A stretch of 64,000 nucleotides of DNA from positions 930,001 through 994,000 of the forward strand of contig NZ_CP012677.1 in assembly GCF_001294625.1 (NCBI RefSeq), given 5' to 3'. Origin of the DNA: Arthrobacter alpinus (GTDB lineage Bacteria; Actinomycetota; Actinomycetes; Actinomycetales; Micrococcaceae). The notes under the pieces were generated by a model. It saw nothing but the letters and a program-made list of their open reading frames with translations, had not been told where the DNA came from and did not search any database. Position 1 is the first letter of the stretch; each line of letters begins with the position of its first letter. The translations under genes were made by a program, and so were the position numbers. This document shows positions 1 through 9,906 of the stretch, in pieces.

Positions 1-114
1 ATCTAGGCACACCTAAGGGCCCCTGCCCCGCCAGCTTTGTCCACAGCCGTAGACGGCAAAGGTGTGCGTGTCGGCGCACGGGACTAAGATTGGTCTAACG
101 CCAATAAGGAGAAC

Positions 115-1782
115 ATGTCCAACCCATCTGCACCTCACGGTTCCGACGACGCCAACGTCCCCGCCAACGAACCCACAACAGGGCCTGTCGGATCAGGGTC
201 GGCCGGGAACGCGGCCTCGGATCTGTCGGTCGCCGAGATCGAGGCAGTGATTGACAGGATTCTGGCTAAGGACATCGCCGCGTCACGGGCCGTCCGCGCG
301 GAGGTCCGGCTCGACGCCGAGGACCCCCAAGCCACGCCTGCCCCCAGCCACCCCATCATCGGCCAGGCCCAGGCCGTCTCGAACCTTACCTTCGAACACA
401 GCAGCTTCGACGGTGACCAGACTGAACTGGCCGAGCGCAACGCACTGCGCCGCAGGGCCGGGCTGTCCACCGAGCTTGAAGACGTCACGGAGGTTGAGTA
501 TCGCCAGCTGCGTCTGGAACGTGTCGTCCTGGCCGGCCTGTGGAGCACCGGGACCATGGCAGATGCGGAGAATTCCCTGCGGGAGTTGGCCGCGTTGGCT
601 GAAACCGCCGGATCCGAAGTCCTCGACGGGATGGTCCAGCGCCGTGCCAAACCAGACCCGGCCACCTACCTGGGAACGGGCAAGGCGGAGGAACTCAAGG
701 AGATCGTCCACGCCACGGGTGCGGACACCGTCATCATCGACGGCGACCTTGCACCGTCCCAACGCCGCACCCTTGAAGAAGTGGTCAAGGTCAAGGTCAT
801 TGACCGCACCGCGTTGATCCTTGACATTTTTGCCCAGCACGCCCAGTCACGCGAAGGCCGGGCGCAGGTGGAGCTGGCACAGATGGAGTACCTGTTGCCG
901 CGCCTGCGCGGTTGGGGTGAATCCATGTCCCGCCAGGCCGGTGGCCGGGTCGGCACCGCCGGTGGCGGTATTGGTTCGCGCGGCCCCGGCGAAACCAAGA
1001 TGGAACTGGACCGCCGGAAGATCCGAACCCGCATGGCGAAGCTGCGCCGTGAAATTGCTGCCATGAAGCCTGCACGGGAGACCAAGCGGGCCAATAGGAA
1101 ACGCAACTCTGTCCCGTCGGTGGCTATCGCCGGATACACCAATGCCGGAAAGTCCTCCCTGCTGAACAGGCTCACCAACGCAGGCGTCCTGGTCGAGAAC
1201 GCCTTGTTCGCCACCTTGGACCCCACCGTTCGCAAAACAGAGACCGCCGACGGTCTGGGTTACACCCTTGTCGACACGGTGGGTTTTGTCCGCTCGCTGC
1301 CCACCCAGTTGGTTGAGGCCTTCCGCTCCACCTTGGAGGAAGTGGCCGACGCAGACCTGATCCTGCACATTGTTGACGCGTCCCACCCGGATCCCGAGGG
1401 ACAAATTTCGGCGGTGCGCACAGTGTTCGCCGAGGTTGGTGCGCTGAAAATCCCCGAGATCATCATCTTGAACAAGGTGGACATCGCCGATCCGCTGGTG
1501 GTTCAACGCCTGCGACAGCGCGAGCCGCGCAGCGTGGAAGTCTCTGCCCGCACCGGGCAGGGCATGGAGGGACTGCTCGCGGCCATCAGCGACGCCATCC
1601 CGCGCCCCGGGGTTGACCTGACACTGCTGATTCCCTACGACCGCGGCGACGTGCTGAACAGATTGCACGGAAGCGATGCCGAGATCCTCAGCATTGAGCA
1701 CGGCGAAACCGGCACTGTGGCACATGTGCGCGTCCGTGACGACCTGGCCGCAGAAGTGGCACCGTTTGTCCAGCATGGATAA
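115..1782 (+). CDS. hflX: GTPase HflX
   Basis: This encodes a 555-aa ribosome-associated GTPase of the HflX family, which in other bacteria splits or rescues stalled 70S ribosomes. The HflX-specific N-terminal domain is followed by the glycine-rich linker (GGGIGSRGPGETK, about residues 283-295) and a G domain with the P-loop GYTNAGKSS (about 340-348), the G3 motif DTVGF and the NKVD G4 motif. The first ~110 residues are a variable acidic extension. The ATG at 115 follows an AAGGAG ribosome binding site. The stop overlaps the start of the downstream dinG-like gene by 8 bp, so the two are probably co-transcribed. Confidence 0.95.
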   Translation: MSNPSAPHGSDDANVPANEPTTGPVGSGSAGNAASDLSVAEIEAVIDRILAKDIAASRAVRAEVRLDAEDPQATPAPSHPIIGQAQAVSNLTFEHSSFDGDQTELAERNALRRRAGLSTELEDVTEVEYRQLRLERVVLAGLWSTGTMADAENSLRELAALAETAGSEVLDGMVQRRAKPDPATYLGTGKAEELKEIVHATGADTVIIDGDLAPSQRRTLEEVVKVKVIDRTALILDIFAQHAQSREGRAQVELAQMEYLLPRLRGWGESMSRQAGGRVGTAGGGIGSRGPGETKMELDRRKIRTRMAKLRREIAAMKPARETKRANRKRNSVPSVAIAGYTNAGKSSLLNRLTNAGVLVENALFATLDPTVRKTETADGLGYTLVDTVGFVRSLPTQLVEAFRSTLEEVADADLILHIVDASHPDPEGQISAVRTVFAEVGALKIPEIIILNKVDIADPLVVQRLRQREPRSVEVSARTGQGMEGLLAAISDAIPRPGVDLTLLIPYDRGDVLNRLHGSDAEILSIEHGETGTVAHVRVRDDLAAEVAPFVQHG

Positions 1783-3862
1783 AAGTACTGCCGAAGCCGA
1801 TGCCTCCACGGCCGATCCTGCACCAACACAAGCCTCAACGGACCAGGCCTCAACTGCTCAGGCCCTGGAACTGCTGGACAGGGCGGTGGAAGCCATGGGC
1901 GGCCAACGCCGGGACGGGCAGCATGAGATGGTCCGTCAGGTGGTGGCAGCCATTGAAACCGGCGACCACCTGCTGGTCCAGGCCGGAACAGGCACAGGAA
2001 AGTCCCTGGCCTACCTGATTCCGCTAATAGTTCATGCCCTCACGAGTGAAAAACCATCAGTGGTGGCCACGGCGACGCTGGCGTTGCAGGCCCAGATCGT
2101 GGGCCGTGACGTGCCCAGGCTGCTCGCTGCCCTGGACCCGCTGCTGCCGCGCCCCATTGACGTCGCCCTGGTCAAGGGCCGAAGCAACTATGTCTGCAAG
2201 CACAAATTGGGCGGTGGCTTCCCCACCGAGGACTCCTCCGAGGGGGCACTGTTCAGCCTGGGTGAGGACTCCAGTGTTGTGCATCTGCCAGGTGCCAAGA
2301 CCGGGCCGACCTCGGCCCTCGGCCGTGAAGTTGTGCGGTTGCGCGAGTGGGCGCAGGACACCGAATCGGGTGACCGCGACGAACTGCTGCCCGGTGTCAC
2401 GGACAAGGCGTGGCGGCAGGTCTCCGTCACGTCCATGGAGTGCCTGGGCGCGCAAAAGTGTCCCCTGGCCGAGATCTGCTTCTCCGAAATGGCCAGAGCC
2501 AAGGGAGCCGTGGCGGACATTGTGGTCACCAACCACGCCATGCTGGCGATCAGCGCCTTTGAGGGAATCGCGGTGCTGCCGGACTACGACGTCGTGGTGG
2601 TGGACGAGGCGCACGAACTCCAGGACCGTGTGACAGGTGCCGTCACCGGCCAGCTCTCTGTCCAGATGGTCCAGGCGGCGGCCTCAAGCACACGCAAACA
2701 CACGGGCGTCTCCGTGGACGCGCTCCATGCGGCCGGCAATGCCCTGGATCTGGCCTTTGCAGCAACGCCGTCCGGGCTGCTACCCAACGGTCTGAACGAG
2801 ACCCACTCGGCAGCCATCGAACAATTGCGGGACGCCGCACGCGTGGCTTTATCTGACTCCAAACCGGAGGGTTCGGCCGCCGTCGACGGTGGCCGGTCCA
2901 TTGCCCGTTCCCGGTTGAACCTAGTCTTTGACCTGTGTGAGCGGATGTTGGCTGCCCAGGACGCCCGTGAAGTTCTCTGGGCGTCACGGGTAGGTAGCTT
3001 CACCCCCGGCCAGGGCTATCAAAAGGCGGATGAGGGCGAACCTCCCGTCATCAGCATCGCCCCGCTCAGTGTCGCCGGAAAATTGCGGGAGGGTCTGTTT
3101 GCCGACCATACGGTGATCCTGACCTCGGCAACACTGGCCATTGGCGAGTCGTTCCAGGCCACCGCCGGGGGGCTGGGTTTGTTGGGTGCCAACGCGCCGA
3201 ACTGGACCGGTGCCGACGTCGGCTCCCCCTTCGATTATCCAAAGCAAGGCATGCTGTACGTTGCGGCGCACCTGCAAAAGCCCGGGTTCGGAAATTCTCC
3301 GGAGCAGTTGGCCGAGCTGGAGGCACTGATCACTGCCGCAGGGGGAGGGACGCTGGCGTTGTTCTCCTCACGCCGTGCGGCCGAGGACGCTGCCGAAAAG
3401 CTGCGCAAGAAGCTCAAGGTCAAGATTCTTTGTCAGGGAGACGCCTCGATCGCCGGCCTGATCAAGGAATTTGCCGAGGAACCCGACACCTGCCTTTTTG
3501 GCACCATGTCCTTGTGGCAGGGAGTTGATGTGCAGGGGGCCTCCTGCCGGCTGGTGGTCATTGACAGGATCCCGTTCCCCCGTCCCGACGATCCGCTGGT
3601 CACGGCACGGGCCAGGGCCGTGGCCCAAAGCGGGGGGGACGGCTTCATCGCCATCTCCGCAACCCATGCGGCTATTCGCCTGGCCCAGGGCGTGGGCCGG
3701 CTTATCCGCTCTAGCAGTGACAGGGGAGTTGTGGCGGTCCTTGATTCCCGCCTGGCCAACGCCAGCTACGGCGGGTTCCTGCGGGCCGCCCTGCCACCTT
3801 TTTGGTCCACCAAGGACAGGGCCGTGGCCCTGTCGGCGCTAGAGCGGCTCTCCGGCAAGTAG
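1775..3862 (+). CDS. dinG: ATP-dependent DNA helicase, DinG/XPD family
   Basis: This is a 695-aa superfamily 2 helicase. Near the N-terminus is the Walker A motif QAGTGTGKS, followed by a four-cysteine iron-sulfur region (C of NYVCKHK, then C, C and C of MECLGAQKCPLAEICF) and the Walker B box VVVDEAHE. The C-terminal half carries the helicase motif VGRLIRSSSDRG typical of DinG/XPD proteins. The family unwinds 5' to 3' and resolves R-loops and forked DNA. An open frame extends upstream to 1676, but ATG 1775, overlapping the hflX stop, gives the expected N-terminus. No SOS box lies directly in front, so LexA control is not indicated. Confidence 0.9.
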   Translation: MDKSTAEADASTADPAPTQASTDQASTAQALELLDRAVEAMGGQRRDGQHEMVRQVVAAIETGDHLLVQAGTGTGKSLAYLIPLIVHALTSEKPSVVATATLALQAQIVGRDVPRLLAALDPLLPRPIDVALVKGRSNYVCKHKLGGGFPTEDSSEGALFSLGEDSSVVHLPGAKTGPTSALGREVVRLREWAQDTESGDRDELLPGVTDKAWRQVSVTSMECLGAQKCPLAEICFSEMARAKGAVADIVVTNHAMLAISAFEGIAVLPDYDVVVVDEAHELQDRVTGAVTGQLSVQMVQAAASSTRKHTGVSVDALHAAGNALDLAFAATPSGLLPNGLNETHSAAIEQLRDAARVALSDSKPEGSAAVDGGRSIARSRLNLVFDLCERMLAAQDAREVLWASRVGSFTPGQGYQKADEGEPPVISIAPLSVAGKLREGLFADHTVILTSATLAIGESFQATAGGLGLLGANAPNWTGADVGSPFDYPKQGMLYVAAHLQKPGFGNSPEQLAELEALITAAGGGTLALFSSRRAAEDAAEKLRKKLKVKILCQGDASIAGLIKEFAEEPDTCLFGTMSLWQGVDVQGASCRLVVIDRIPFPRPDDPLVTARARAVAQSGGDGFIAISATHAAIRLAQGVGRLIRSSSDRGVVAVLDSRLANASYGGFLRAALPPFWSTKDRAVALSALERLSGK

Positions 3863-3918
3863 CCCGGCACGGCCTCGGGATGGTGGGTGCCGGCACCCGC
3901 AGCGAGCCACGCACGACA

Positions 3919-3947
3919 AAGCGCCCCGAGCATTGCCCGGGGCGCTT
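3919..3947. terminator. bidirectional intrinsic terminator between dinG and lexA
   Basis: A perfect 10-bp stem, AAGCGCCCCG (3919-3928) with CGGGGCGCTT (3938-3947), encloses a 9-nt loop. The T-rich flank on the plus side (TTCTT) and TTTGT on the minus side suit termination of the convergent dinG and lexA transcripts. Confidence 0.8.
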
Positions 3948-3962
3948 CTTCGTTGGCATTTG

Positions 3963-4706
3963 CTAGAGGCTGCGCAGCACCGAGACGACCTTGCCCATGA
4001 CAGTGGCGTTGTCGCCCAGGATGGGCTCGTAGCGGGTGTTCTGCGGCAACAGCCAGGTGTGGCCATCACGCTGGCGAAACGTCTTGACAGTGGCCTCATC
4101 CTCGAGCAGGGCGGCCACAATATCACCATTGTTGGCGGTGTTCTGGCGCCGGATAACAACCCAGTCGCCGTCACAGATGGCGGCGTCAATCATGGAGTCG
4201 CCAACCACCTTGAGCATAAAGAGCTCGCCGCTGCCGACGATCTGGCGCGGCAACGGCATGATGTCATCGACCATCTGATCGGCCAGGATAGGACCGCCGG
4301 CGGCGATCCGTCCCACCAGCGGAACGAATGCCGTGTCCGAGGAACTGCTGAGTTGTGCAAAATTCAGGCCGTTGGAACTGCGGACCTGCTCCGGTGAGCT
4401 CACACCCTCAATGGCAACCACGCCGTCGTCAAGGACGAGGGGAATGAGAACTTCCATGGCACGTGGACGCTTGGGATCACGACGCAGGTAGCCGTGCCGC
4501 TCCAACTGGGTGAGCTGGTGGGTGACGCTGGAAAGGCTTGCCAATCCCACGTCGTCGCCAATTTCACGCATGGACGGCGGGTAACCCTTGTCAGCAATAG
4601 AGCGCTGGATGCACTCAAGGATCTTCTTTTGGCGGACCGTCAGACCCTTCATGCCGGCCCTGCTCGGTGCCTGGGGGATGCGGTGCGGAGGTTCTGGGAG
4701 CGTCAT
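3963..4706 (-). CDS. lexA: SOS-response repressor LexA
   Basis: This 247-aa LexA has an N-terminal winged-helix DNA-binding domain (about residues 22-90) and a C-terminal S24 peptidase domain. The self-cleavage site is the Ala-Gly bond of GRIAAGG (residues 136-137). The catalytic Ser171 lies in VGDSMIDAA and Lys208 in DEATVKTF. In the family RecA filaments trigger autocleavage and derepress DNA-repair genes. The ATG at 4706 follows a GAAAGGA-type ribosome binding site. LexA-like operators lie upstream between 4817 and 4910, so autoregulation is expected. The divergent neighbour is a LysM protein, the same arrangement I recall for lexA/Rv2719c in mycobacteria. Confidence 0.96.
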   Translation of the reverse strand: MTLPEPPHRIPQAPSRAGMKGLTVRQKKILECIQRSIADKGYPPSMREIGDDVGLASLSSVTHQLTQLERHGYLRRDPKRPRAMEVLIPLVLDDGVVAIEGVSSPEQVRSSNGLNFAQLSSSSDTAFVPLVGRIAAGGPILADQMVDDIMPLPRQIVGSGELFMLKVVGDSMIDAAICDGDWVVIRRQNTANNGDIVAALLEDEATVKTFRQRDGHTWLLPQNTRYEPILGDNATVMGKVVSVLRSL

Positions 4707-4816
4707 GATCCTTCGGTCCTTTCGTGGATGCCACTAATAATGTCAGTGCCTGCTGGTGGACTGCTTTCAGAGGCGAATCCTTACCCTCAAGATTAAGCCA
4801 GAAAAGTGGGAATTTC

Positions 4817-4828
4817 AAACATTTGTTC
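4817..4828. promoter_or_regulatory. weak LexA (SOS) box, lexA-proximal
   Basis: AAACATTTGTTC matches the GAAC-N4-GTTC operator pattern except for the first base. It lies about 110 bp upstream of the lexA start, in the divergent lexA/LysM promoter region. Confidence 0.5.
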
Positions 4829-4882
4829 TAGCGAGTCTTGTCAGGAGTCGTCAATAGATGCTAAAACAGTAGTAGCGAGTTA

Positions 4883-4894
4883 GAACATACGTTC
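4883..4894. promoter_or_regulatory. LexA (SOS) box
   Basis: GAACATACGTTC is a perfect match to the GAAC-N4-GTTC operator of Gram-positive LexA. It sits between divergent lexA and the LysM gene and can serve both. Confidence 0.85.
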
Positions 4895-4898
4895 TATC

Positions 4899-4910
4899 GA
4901 ACAAATTGTT
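4899..4910. promoter_or_regulatory. second LexA-like box adjacent to the perfect one
   Basis: GAACAAATTGTT, preceded by TC, has one complete half site and a degenerate second half (TGTT for GTTC). It starts only 5 bp after the preceding box, giving a tandem operator about 95 bp upstream of the LysM gene. Confidence 0.6.
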
Positions 4911-5003
4911 TATGGAAGTTTTGCTCCTGCGGAACGACTGGGACGCCCCGCCTGGTGGGCTCCCACGGGAAGAAACTTCACGGTGTGAAAAGGAGCCTTA
5001 GTC

Positions 5004-5396
5004 ATGAGCGCATTGGTGATTTCAACAATTGGACGTCCCGTCCTTGCAGCAACCCCCGGCGCCGCGCCCCTGCGGCTGACCCGGCGAGGGCGCATGATCC
5101 TGCTCGGCATTCCGGCCCTGCTGCTCAGCACAGTGCTCGTATTCTCGGTGTTGGCCCTGCTCCTGGGAGCCCTGGCCAGTCCTGCCAACGCCGCCACAAA
5201 GTTCAGCCCCATCGACATGGCGGACTACGCAACCACTGTCACGGTCTTGCAAGGCGAGAGTCTGTGGTCCATTGCGGCTGCCAGCGATTCAAGCCGCGAT
5301 GTTCGAGAAGTCGTGGGTGAGATCGTGGCCTTGAATGAGCTGACCACCAACGTGGTGCAGGCAGGCCAGCAACTGTTTGTCCCGAACCCCAAATAG
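5004..5396 (+). CDS. LysM-domain membrane/cell-wall protein, candidate SOS division inhibitor
   Basis: This 130-aa protein has a basic N-terminus, one hydrophobic segment (about residues 34-58, starting MILLGIPALLL) ending in an ALASPANAA signal-like stretch, and a C-terminal LysM peptidoglycan-binding domain beginning VTVLQGESLWSIA and ending in FVPNPK. ATG 5004 follows an AAAAGGAG ribosome binding site. The position, divergent from lexA behind shared LexA boxes, is that of the LysM cell-division suppressors Rv2719c, YneA and DivS. A role as a DNA-damage-induced division inhibitor is therefore inferred from context and architecture, not from a catalytic motif. Confidence 0.8.
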   Translation: MSALVISTIGRPVLAATPGAAPLRLTRRGRMILLGIPALLLSTVLVFSVLALLLGALASPANAATKFSPIDMADYATTVTVLQGESLWSIAAASDSSRDVREVVGEIVALNELTTNVVQAGQQLFVPNPK

Positions 5397-5461
5397 CCAA
5401 ATGGTCGGACGTTACCTGTCACAAGTTCAGTCTTGACGTCCACGGCACTTAAACTAGTCCC

Positions 5462-6559
5462 ATGGATCAGTTTGAACGCCTCAGCCAATTACCGCTCCGC
5501 GACGATCTGCGCGGACAACATCCCTACGGTGCCCCGCAAATCGACGTTCCTGTTTTGCTCAACGTCAACGAGAACACCTTTGGTGTTCCGCTGGACGCCA
5601 AGGAAGCAATCTTGAAGGCCGTCGCGGATGAACTTGACGGCTTGAACCGCTACCCTGATCGGGAGTTCACCGAACTTCGTAGGGCCCTGGCGGCATACTT
5701 GGGCCACGGGATGACTCAGGAGAACATCTGGGCCGCCAATGGCTCCAACGAGGTTCTGCAGCAATTGCTCCAAGCTTTTGGTGGACCCGGCCGGAAAGCC
5801 ATGGGCTTTCCCCCCACGTACTCCATGTACCCCCTGCTCGCCAGCGGTACAGGCACCGGCTTCGTGACGGGGACCCGCGCCGCAGATTACAGCCTCAGCC
5901 CAGAATCGGCCGCCGAACAAGTACGCGCGCAAGCTCCCCACATAATATTCTTGTGTTCGCCCAATAACCCGACGGGCACCGCCCTGGGACGTGACGTTGT
6001 GGAGGCCGTTTACGAAGCCGGAGAAGCGTCGCAGGCGATCGTGATCGTCGATGAGGCCTACATGGAGTTCTCCCATGAGGGAACCCCCAGTGCACTGTCC
6101 TTGCTGCCGGGCAGGCCCCGCCTGGTTGTCTCGCGCACCATGAGCAAGGCCTTTGCCCTGGCCGGGGCACGAGTGGGCTATATGGCGGCCGCCCCTGAAG
6201 TCGCCGACGCGGTCCGCCTTGTTCGTCTGCCCTACCACCTGTCCGCCATCACCCAGGCCACAGCCGTGGCTGCCCTGCGAAACTCCGATTCGCTCTTGGC
6301 AAATGTCGAAGCCATCAAGATTCAACGGGATCGGATCGTGGACGAACTGACACGCATCGGTCTGACCCCGGCACCGTCGGACTCCAACTTTGTTTTCTTT
6401 GGTGGTCTCGAGGACCCCCGCTCGGTCTGGGAAGGTCTGCTGGCGGCCGGGGTGCTCATCCGTGACGTGGGCATTGCTGGCCACCTGCGTGTCACTGCCG
6501 GCACGGAACAGGAAACCACCGCTTTTCTTTCCGGACTCCGTGCCATCCTGGCCACCTAA
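5462..6559 (+). CDS. hisC: histidinol-phosphate aminotransferase
   Basis: This 365-aa class I/II PLP-dependent aminotransferase converts imidazole-acetol phosphate to histidinol phosphate in histidine synthesis. Visible hallmarks are [11 protein letters not shown] near the N-terminus, [10 protein letters not shown] (about residues 166-175), VDEAYMEF and the PLP lysine in SRTMSKAFA (K229). The length fits the family. No Shine-Dalgarno site precedes ATG 5462, but a TTAAACT sequence ends about 6 bp upstream, suggesting a leaderless mRNA. It heads the his genes, separated from hisB by 188 bp that contain no recognisable gene. Confidence 0.94.
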   Translation: MDQFERLSQLPLRDDLRGQHPYGAPQIDVPVLLNVNENTFGVPLDAKEAILKAVADELDGLNRYPDREFTELRRALAAYLGHGMTQENIWAANGSNEVLQQLLQAFGGPGRKAMGFPPTYSMYPLLASGTGTGFVTGTRAADYSLSPESAAEQVRAQAPHIIFLCSPNNPTGTALGRDVVEAVYEAGEASQAIVIVDEAYMEFSHEGTPSALSLLPGRPRLVVSRTMSKAFALAGARVGYMAAAPEVADAVRLVRLPYHLSAITQATAVAALRNSDSLLANVEAIKIQRDRIVDELTRIGLTPAPSDSNFVFFGGLEDPRSVWEGLLAAGVLIRDVGIAGHLRVTAGTEQETTAFLSGLRAILAT

Positions 6560-6747
6560 CCGCCACTTTTCGACGGCGTCGTTCCGGCGAGCCCACGCCC
6601 GGGAAAGCTCGGGGAGTGGGCGGCTTTGGGCAGAAGCAGCCACTCTCTTCTAAACTGGTGGAACACGACGACTTGTTTCACCTTCCTTCCGCGCAGGGTC
6701 ATGCTCCCTGGCGGCCGGACACCACCGAATCAAAGGATGCTTTTATC

Positions 6748-7374
6748 ATGACCGAGAACAGTCGGCAGCCTGGCCAGGGACGCACCGCACGCCTTGAACG
6801 TGGCACCAGCGAATCCCATGTGCTCGTTGAAATCAACCTGGACGGCACAGGTGTTTCAGAGATTGACACCTCGGTGCCGTTTTACGATCACATGCTCACT
6901 GCCCTGTCCAAACACTCCTTGATCGACATGAAAATCAAGGCCACCGGGGACACCCACATTGACGTGCACCACACGGTGGAGGATGTGGCCATCTCACTGG
7001 GCGAGGTCCTTCGGGTGGCCCTGGGCGATAAGGCAGGTATCCGTCGATTTGGCGAAGCCACGGTGCCGCTGGATGAGGCTTTGGCGAACGCGGTTGTCGA
7101 TGTGTCCGGGCGCCCCTACCTGGTGCACGGTGGCGAGCCCGCCGGGCAGGAGTACCACTTGATCGGCGGCCACTTTACGGGCTCACTGACCAGGCACGTC
7201 TTTGAGGCCATCACCTTGCACGCACAAATCTGCCTGCACATGACGGTGATTGCCGGCCGCGATCCGCACCACATCGTGGAAGCCCAGTTCAAGGCGTTTG
7301 CCCGGGCCTTGCGCTCTGCCGTGGAATCGGATCCTCGCGTCACCGGAATCCCGTCCACGAAGGGTCTTTTGTGA
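6748..7374 (+). CDS. hisB: imidazoleglycerol-phosphate dehydratase
   Basis: This 208-aa protein is the monofunctional HisB dehydratase that converts imidazole glycerol phosphate to imidazole acetol phosphate. The metal-ligand motifs of the family are present: [29 protein letters not shown] and [15 protein letters not shown]. An open frame extends upstream to 6616, but ATG 6748 gives the usual N-terminus ([11 protein letters not shown]). The 3' end overlaps the hisH start in a GTGA arrangement, indicating translational coupling. Confidence 0.95.
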   Translation: MTENSRQPGQGRTARLERGTSESHVLVEINLDGTGVSEIDTSVPFYDHMLTALSKHSLIDMKIKATGDTHIDVHHTVEDVAISLGEVLRVALGDKAGIRRFGEATVPLDEALANAVVDVSGRPYLVHGGEPAGQEYHLIGGHFTGSLTRHVFEAITLHAQICLHMTVIAGRDPHHIVEAQFKAFARALRSAVESDPRVTGIPSTKGLL

Positions 7375-8051
7375 GCGCCGAATCCCCCGACACAACCGGC
7401 AGTCCCAAACCGACGGTCACCGTCCTTGACTACGGCTCCGGAAACGTTCGATCGGCCGTCAGAGCGTTGGAACGTGCAGGCGCGCAGGTCACCCTCAGCG
7501 CCAAACCCGATGACGTCTTGAACGCTGACGGGTTGGTTGTTCCCGGCGTGGGCGCGTTCGGCTCGGTCATGGCGGAGCTGAAAGGTGTTGACGCTTTGCG
7601 CATGATCGGGCGCCGTGTCGCTGGCGGGCGCCCGGTGCTGGGCATCTGTGTTGGTTTGCAGGTGCTGTTCGACGCCAGCGTGGAACACGGCGTGCGTGAG
7701 AACGGCATGGGGGAGTGGCCGGGGACGGTAGAACTTCTGCCGGCCACCGTGGTCCCGCACATGGGCTGGAACACGGTCACAGTGCCGGAAGGGTCAATGC
7801 TGTTTGAGGGCGTCGAGGCAGAGCGTTTTTACTTTGTGCACTCCTACGGGGTGCAAAAGTGGGACTTCGATGTGGCCCAGCCCAAAATGAAGCCCCCCAT
7901 GGTGACCTGGTCCGAACACGGTGCACCCTTCATTGCTGCGGTGGAAAACGGTCCGTTGTGTGCCACTCAGTTCCACCCGGAGAAGTCAGGCGACGCCGGT
8001 GCCCGGTTGCTGCGTAACTGGGTCCAGTCGCTTCGAAAAGGGGCACGCTAG
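7371..8051 (+). CDS. hisH: imidazole glycerol phosphate synthase, glutaminase subunit
   Basis: This 226-aa class I glutamine amidotransferase supplies ammonia to HisF. It has [11 protein letters not shown] at the start, the nucleophile Cys93 in GICVGLQ and the His/Glu pair in [10 protein letters not shown] near the C-terminus. It starts with GTG 7371, whose last two bases begin the hisB stop codon. HisF is not in this window, so the partner subunit must be encoded elsewhere. Confidence 0.95.
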   Translation: MSAESPDTTGSPKPTVTVLDYGSGNVRSAVRALERAGAQVTLSAKPDDVLNADGLVVPGVGAFGSVMAELKGVDALRMIGRRVAGGRPVLGICVGLQVLFDASVEHGVRENGMGEWPGTVELLPATVVPHMGWNTVTVPEGSMLFEGVEAERFYFVHSYGVQKWDFDVAQPKMKPPMVTWSEHGAPFIAAVENGPLCATQFHPEKSGDAGARLLRNWVQSLRKGAR

Positions 8052-8201
8052 ATGTGGTCTTTACTCTTGATGGGCCTTGCCGGCCTTCTCATCGGCGGTT
8101 GCTACACGTTTTACCAGCAAAAGTCGCCGCGCTGGATTCCTATTAGTTTTGCTTTTCTTGCCGTCATGGCATTGCTGGCCGCGTACTTGTTCACGCTCTA
8201 G
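8052..8201 (+). CDS. 49-aa two-helix membrane protein between hisH and priA
   Basis: An ATG at 8052, one base after the hisH stop, opens a 49-codon frame ending TAG at 8199-8201. The peptide begins [13 protein letters not shown], has a short loop containing YQQKSPRW, and ends with a second hydrophobic stretch ([16 protein letters not shown]), so two membrane helices are predicted. The spacing inside an otherwise tightly packed his operon and the clean composition favour a real gene. No function can be assigned. Confidence 0.7.
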   Translation: MWSLLLMGLAGLLIGGCYTFYQQKSPRWIPISFAFLAVMALLAAYLFTL

Positions 8202-8245
8202 AGCCGGCGTGCTTCACCCCATTCACCACATACGTTGAGGACCCG

Positions 8246-8986
8246 ATGACCACCACAGCCCCCATCCTGGAATTGCTGCCCGCCGTTGATGTTGCCGACG
8301 GGCAGGCCGTGCGCCTTGTCCAAGGCGAGGCCGGTTCGGAAACCTGCTATGGCTCCCCGCTCGAGGCGGCCATGAACTGGCAGAACGACGGCGCACAATG
8401 GGTTCACCTGGTGGACCTGGACGCTGCTTTTGGCCGGGGCTCCAACCTGGCACTGATGCGCGACGTCGTGCAAGCGCTCAGCGTCAAGGTGGAGCTGTCC
8501 GGCGGCATCCGTGACGACGCCTCGTTGGAAGGGGCCCTGGAACTCGGTGTCGCCCGTGTCAACTTGGGGACTGCGGCCCTAGAAAACCCGGAGTGGACGG
8601 CCAAGGTCATCGAACGCTTCGGTGAGAAGATCGCCGTCGGACTTGACGTCCGCGGCACCACGCTGGCAGGACGCGGCTGGACCAAGGAAGGCGGGGACCT
8701 CTGGGAGGTTCTGGCCCGTTTGGAAGACGCAGGGTGTGCCCGCTACGTGGTCACCGACGTCACCAAGGATGGCACCTTGCGCGGCCCCAACGTGGAACTG
8801 TTGCGTGAAATGTGCGCCCGCACGTCCAAGCCCGTGGTGGCCTCGGGCGGGATTTCTAGCCTTGAGGACCTGCGCGTGCTGCGCGAACTCGTGGGCGACG
8901 GTGTAGAGGGCGCCATTGTCGGCAAGGCCCTGTACGCCGGAAAATTCACCTTGCCCGAAGCCCTTGACGTGGCTGGCCGCCGCTAA
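8246..8986 (+). CDS. priA: phosphoribosyl isomerase A (HisA/PriA)
   Basis: This 246-aa TIM-barrel isomerase catalyses the ProFAR-to-PRFAR step of histidine synthesis. In actinobacteria, which usually lack a separate TrpF, the PriA form also isomerises phosphoribosylanthranilate. The first catalytic Asp lies in [13 protein letters not shown] and the second in [11 protein letters not shown]; the phosphate loops VELSGGIRD and VVASGGISS are present. Dual specificity is inferred from the lineage and cannot be shown from the sequence alone. An SseB-like gene follows after only 5 bp. Confidence 0.93.
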   Translation: MTTTAPILELLPAVDVADGQAVRLVQGEAGSETCYGSPLEAAMNWQNDGAQWVHLVDLDAAFGRGSNLALMRDVVQALSVKVELSGGIRDDASLEGALELGVARVNLGTAALENPEWTAKVIERFGEKIAVGLDVRGTTLAGRGWTKEGGDLWEVLARLEDAGCARYVVTDVTKDGTLRGPNVELLREMCARTSKPVVASGGISSLEDLRVLRELVGDGVEGAIVGKALYAGKFTLPEALDVAGRR

Positions 8987-8991
8987 TCATC

Positions 8992-9882
8992 ATGCCTGAA
9001 GCTTCCAAGAAACAGTTGCCGGCACACATTGCATCAGCCTTGGCCGGGGCCGGCGGAGCCACTGACTCCGCCGGCCGGCCATGGACTGGACGGGCGCTGC
9101 CTGAGGGGGAGCGGTACCACAACTTTCAGGACGACGACGGTTCCGCCGACCCCCGCTTCATGGAGGCCATGGTGCAGCTGCTTGCCGGGACCGGGGCCGA
9201 GTCCGACGTGGTCGCCTCCCTCGCCACGGCACGAGTCTTTATCCCCATCGTCGCCCAGCTGGCTGAGCAGGCGGTGGGGGAGCACGGCCTTGTCTCCGAC
9301 AAGGAATCGGACATGGCATTGGTAACGGTTCAGGCACCGGACGGTCGGCGGGCGTTACCGGTGTTCACCCACTCCGAAGCCTTGAAGCGGTGGCTCCCAG
9401 AGGCCCGACCCGTTGCCGTGTACACCGCCCGGGCGGCACTGTCAGCTGTCGCCGAGGAGGCTCAGCTGCTGGTCTTGGACCCCGGTTCGGAAAGACCGTT
9501 TGTGGTGCGCCGTCCCGCCATGTGGGCGCTGGCGCAGCAACAGGATTGGGTTCCCAGCTATGCCGACAGCAGCGTGACACAGGTATTACTGGACTCTGTG
9601 TCGGCCGTGGGCAACCCCGCAGTGGTGGGTATTTCCGCTGGCGCCGGCCAGGGCATAGAATCCCTGTGGGACAATAAAACTGAACCGTCTGGACGGTTAG
9701 TGGCTGGCGGAGGTGTCGGCCCCGAACTGGCCGTCACTATCACCTTGCTACCGGGGCTCGATCAGCTGGCCGTGGCAGGTGTTCTGAACGCGTTGCAGAA
9801 TTTCTGGGCCGGGAACGAGTATTTTGCCCAGGCCGTTGATTCGATCAAAGTGCGGTTGCGTCACCCCGGCCCCAACGGCTAA
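8992..9882 (+). CDS. SseB-family protein
   Basis: This 296-aa soluble protein has the look of the SseB N-terminal family: a central region with ALVTVQAPDGRRALPVFTHSEAL and RAALSAVAEEAQLLVLDPG, and a C-terminal half with PELAVTITLLPG. The family has no firmly established biochemical role in actinobacteria. It begins 5 bp after priA without a clear ribosome binding site, so it is probably translated by coupling as the last gene of the his transcript. The adjacency to his genes may be only positional. Confidence 0.75.
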   Translation: MPEASKKQLPAHIASALAGAGGATDSAGRPWTGRALPEGERYHNFQDDDGSADPRFMEAMVQLLAGTGAESDVVASLATARVFIPIVAQLAEQAVGEHGLVSDKESDMALVTVQAPDGRRALPVFTHSEALKRWLPEARPVAVYTARAALSAVAEEAQLLVLDPGSERPFVVRRPAMWALAQQQDWVPSYADSSVTQVLLDSVSAVGNPAVVGISAGAGQGIESLWDNKTEPSGRLVAGGGVGPELAVTITLLPGLDQLAVAGVLNALQNFWAGNEYFAQAVDSIKVRLRHPGPNG

Positions 9883-9906
9883 CACCATCGCAGCGTGGCC
9901 CTGGCG

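Noticed and set aside
847..1809. 320-aa frame antisense to hflX
   Set aside because: It is a shadow of hflX with no ribosome binding site and no family-like motifs.
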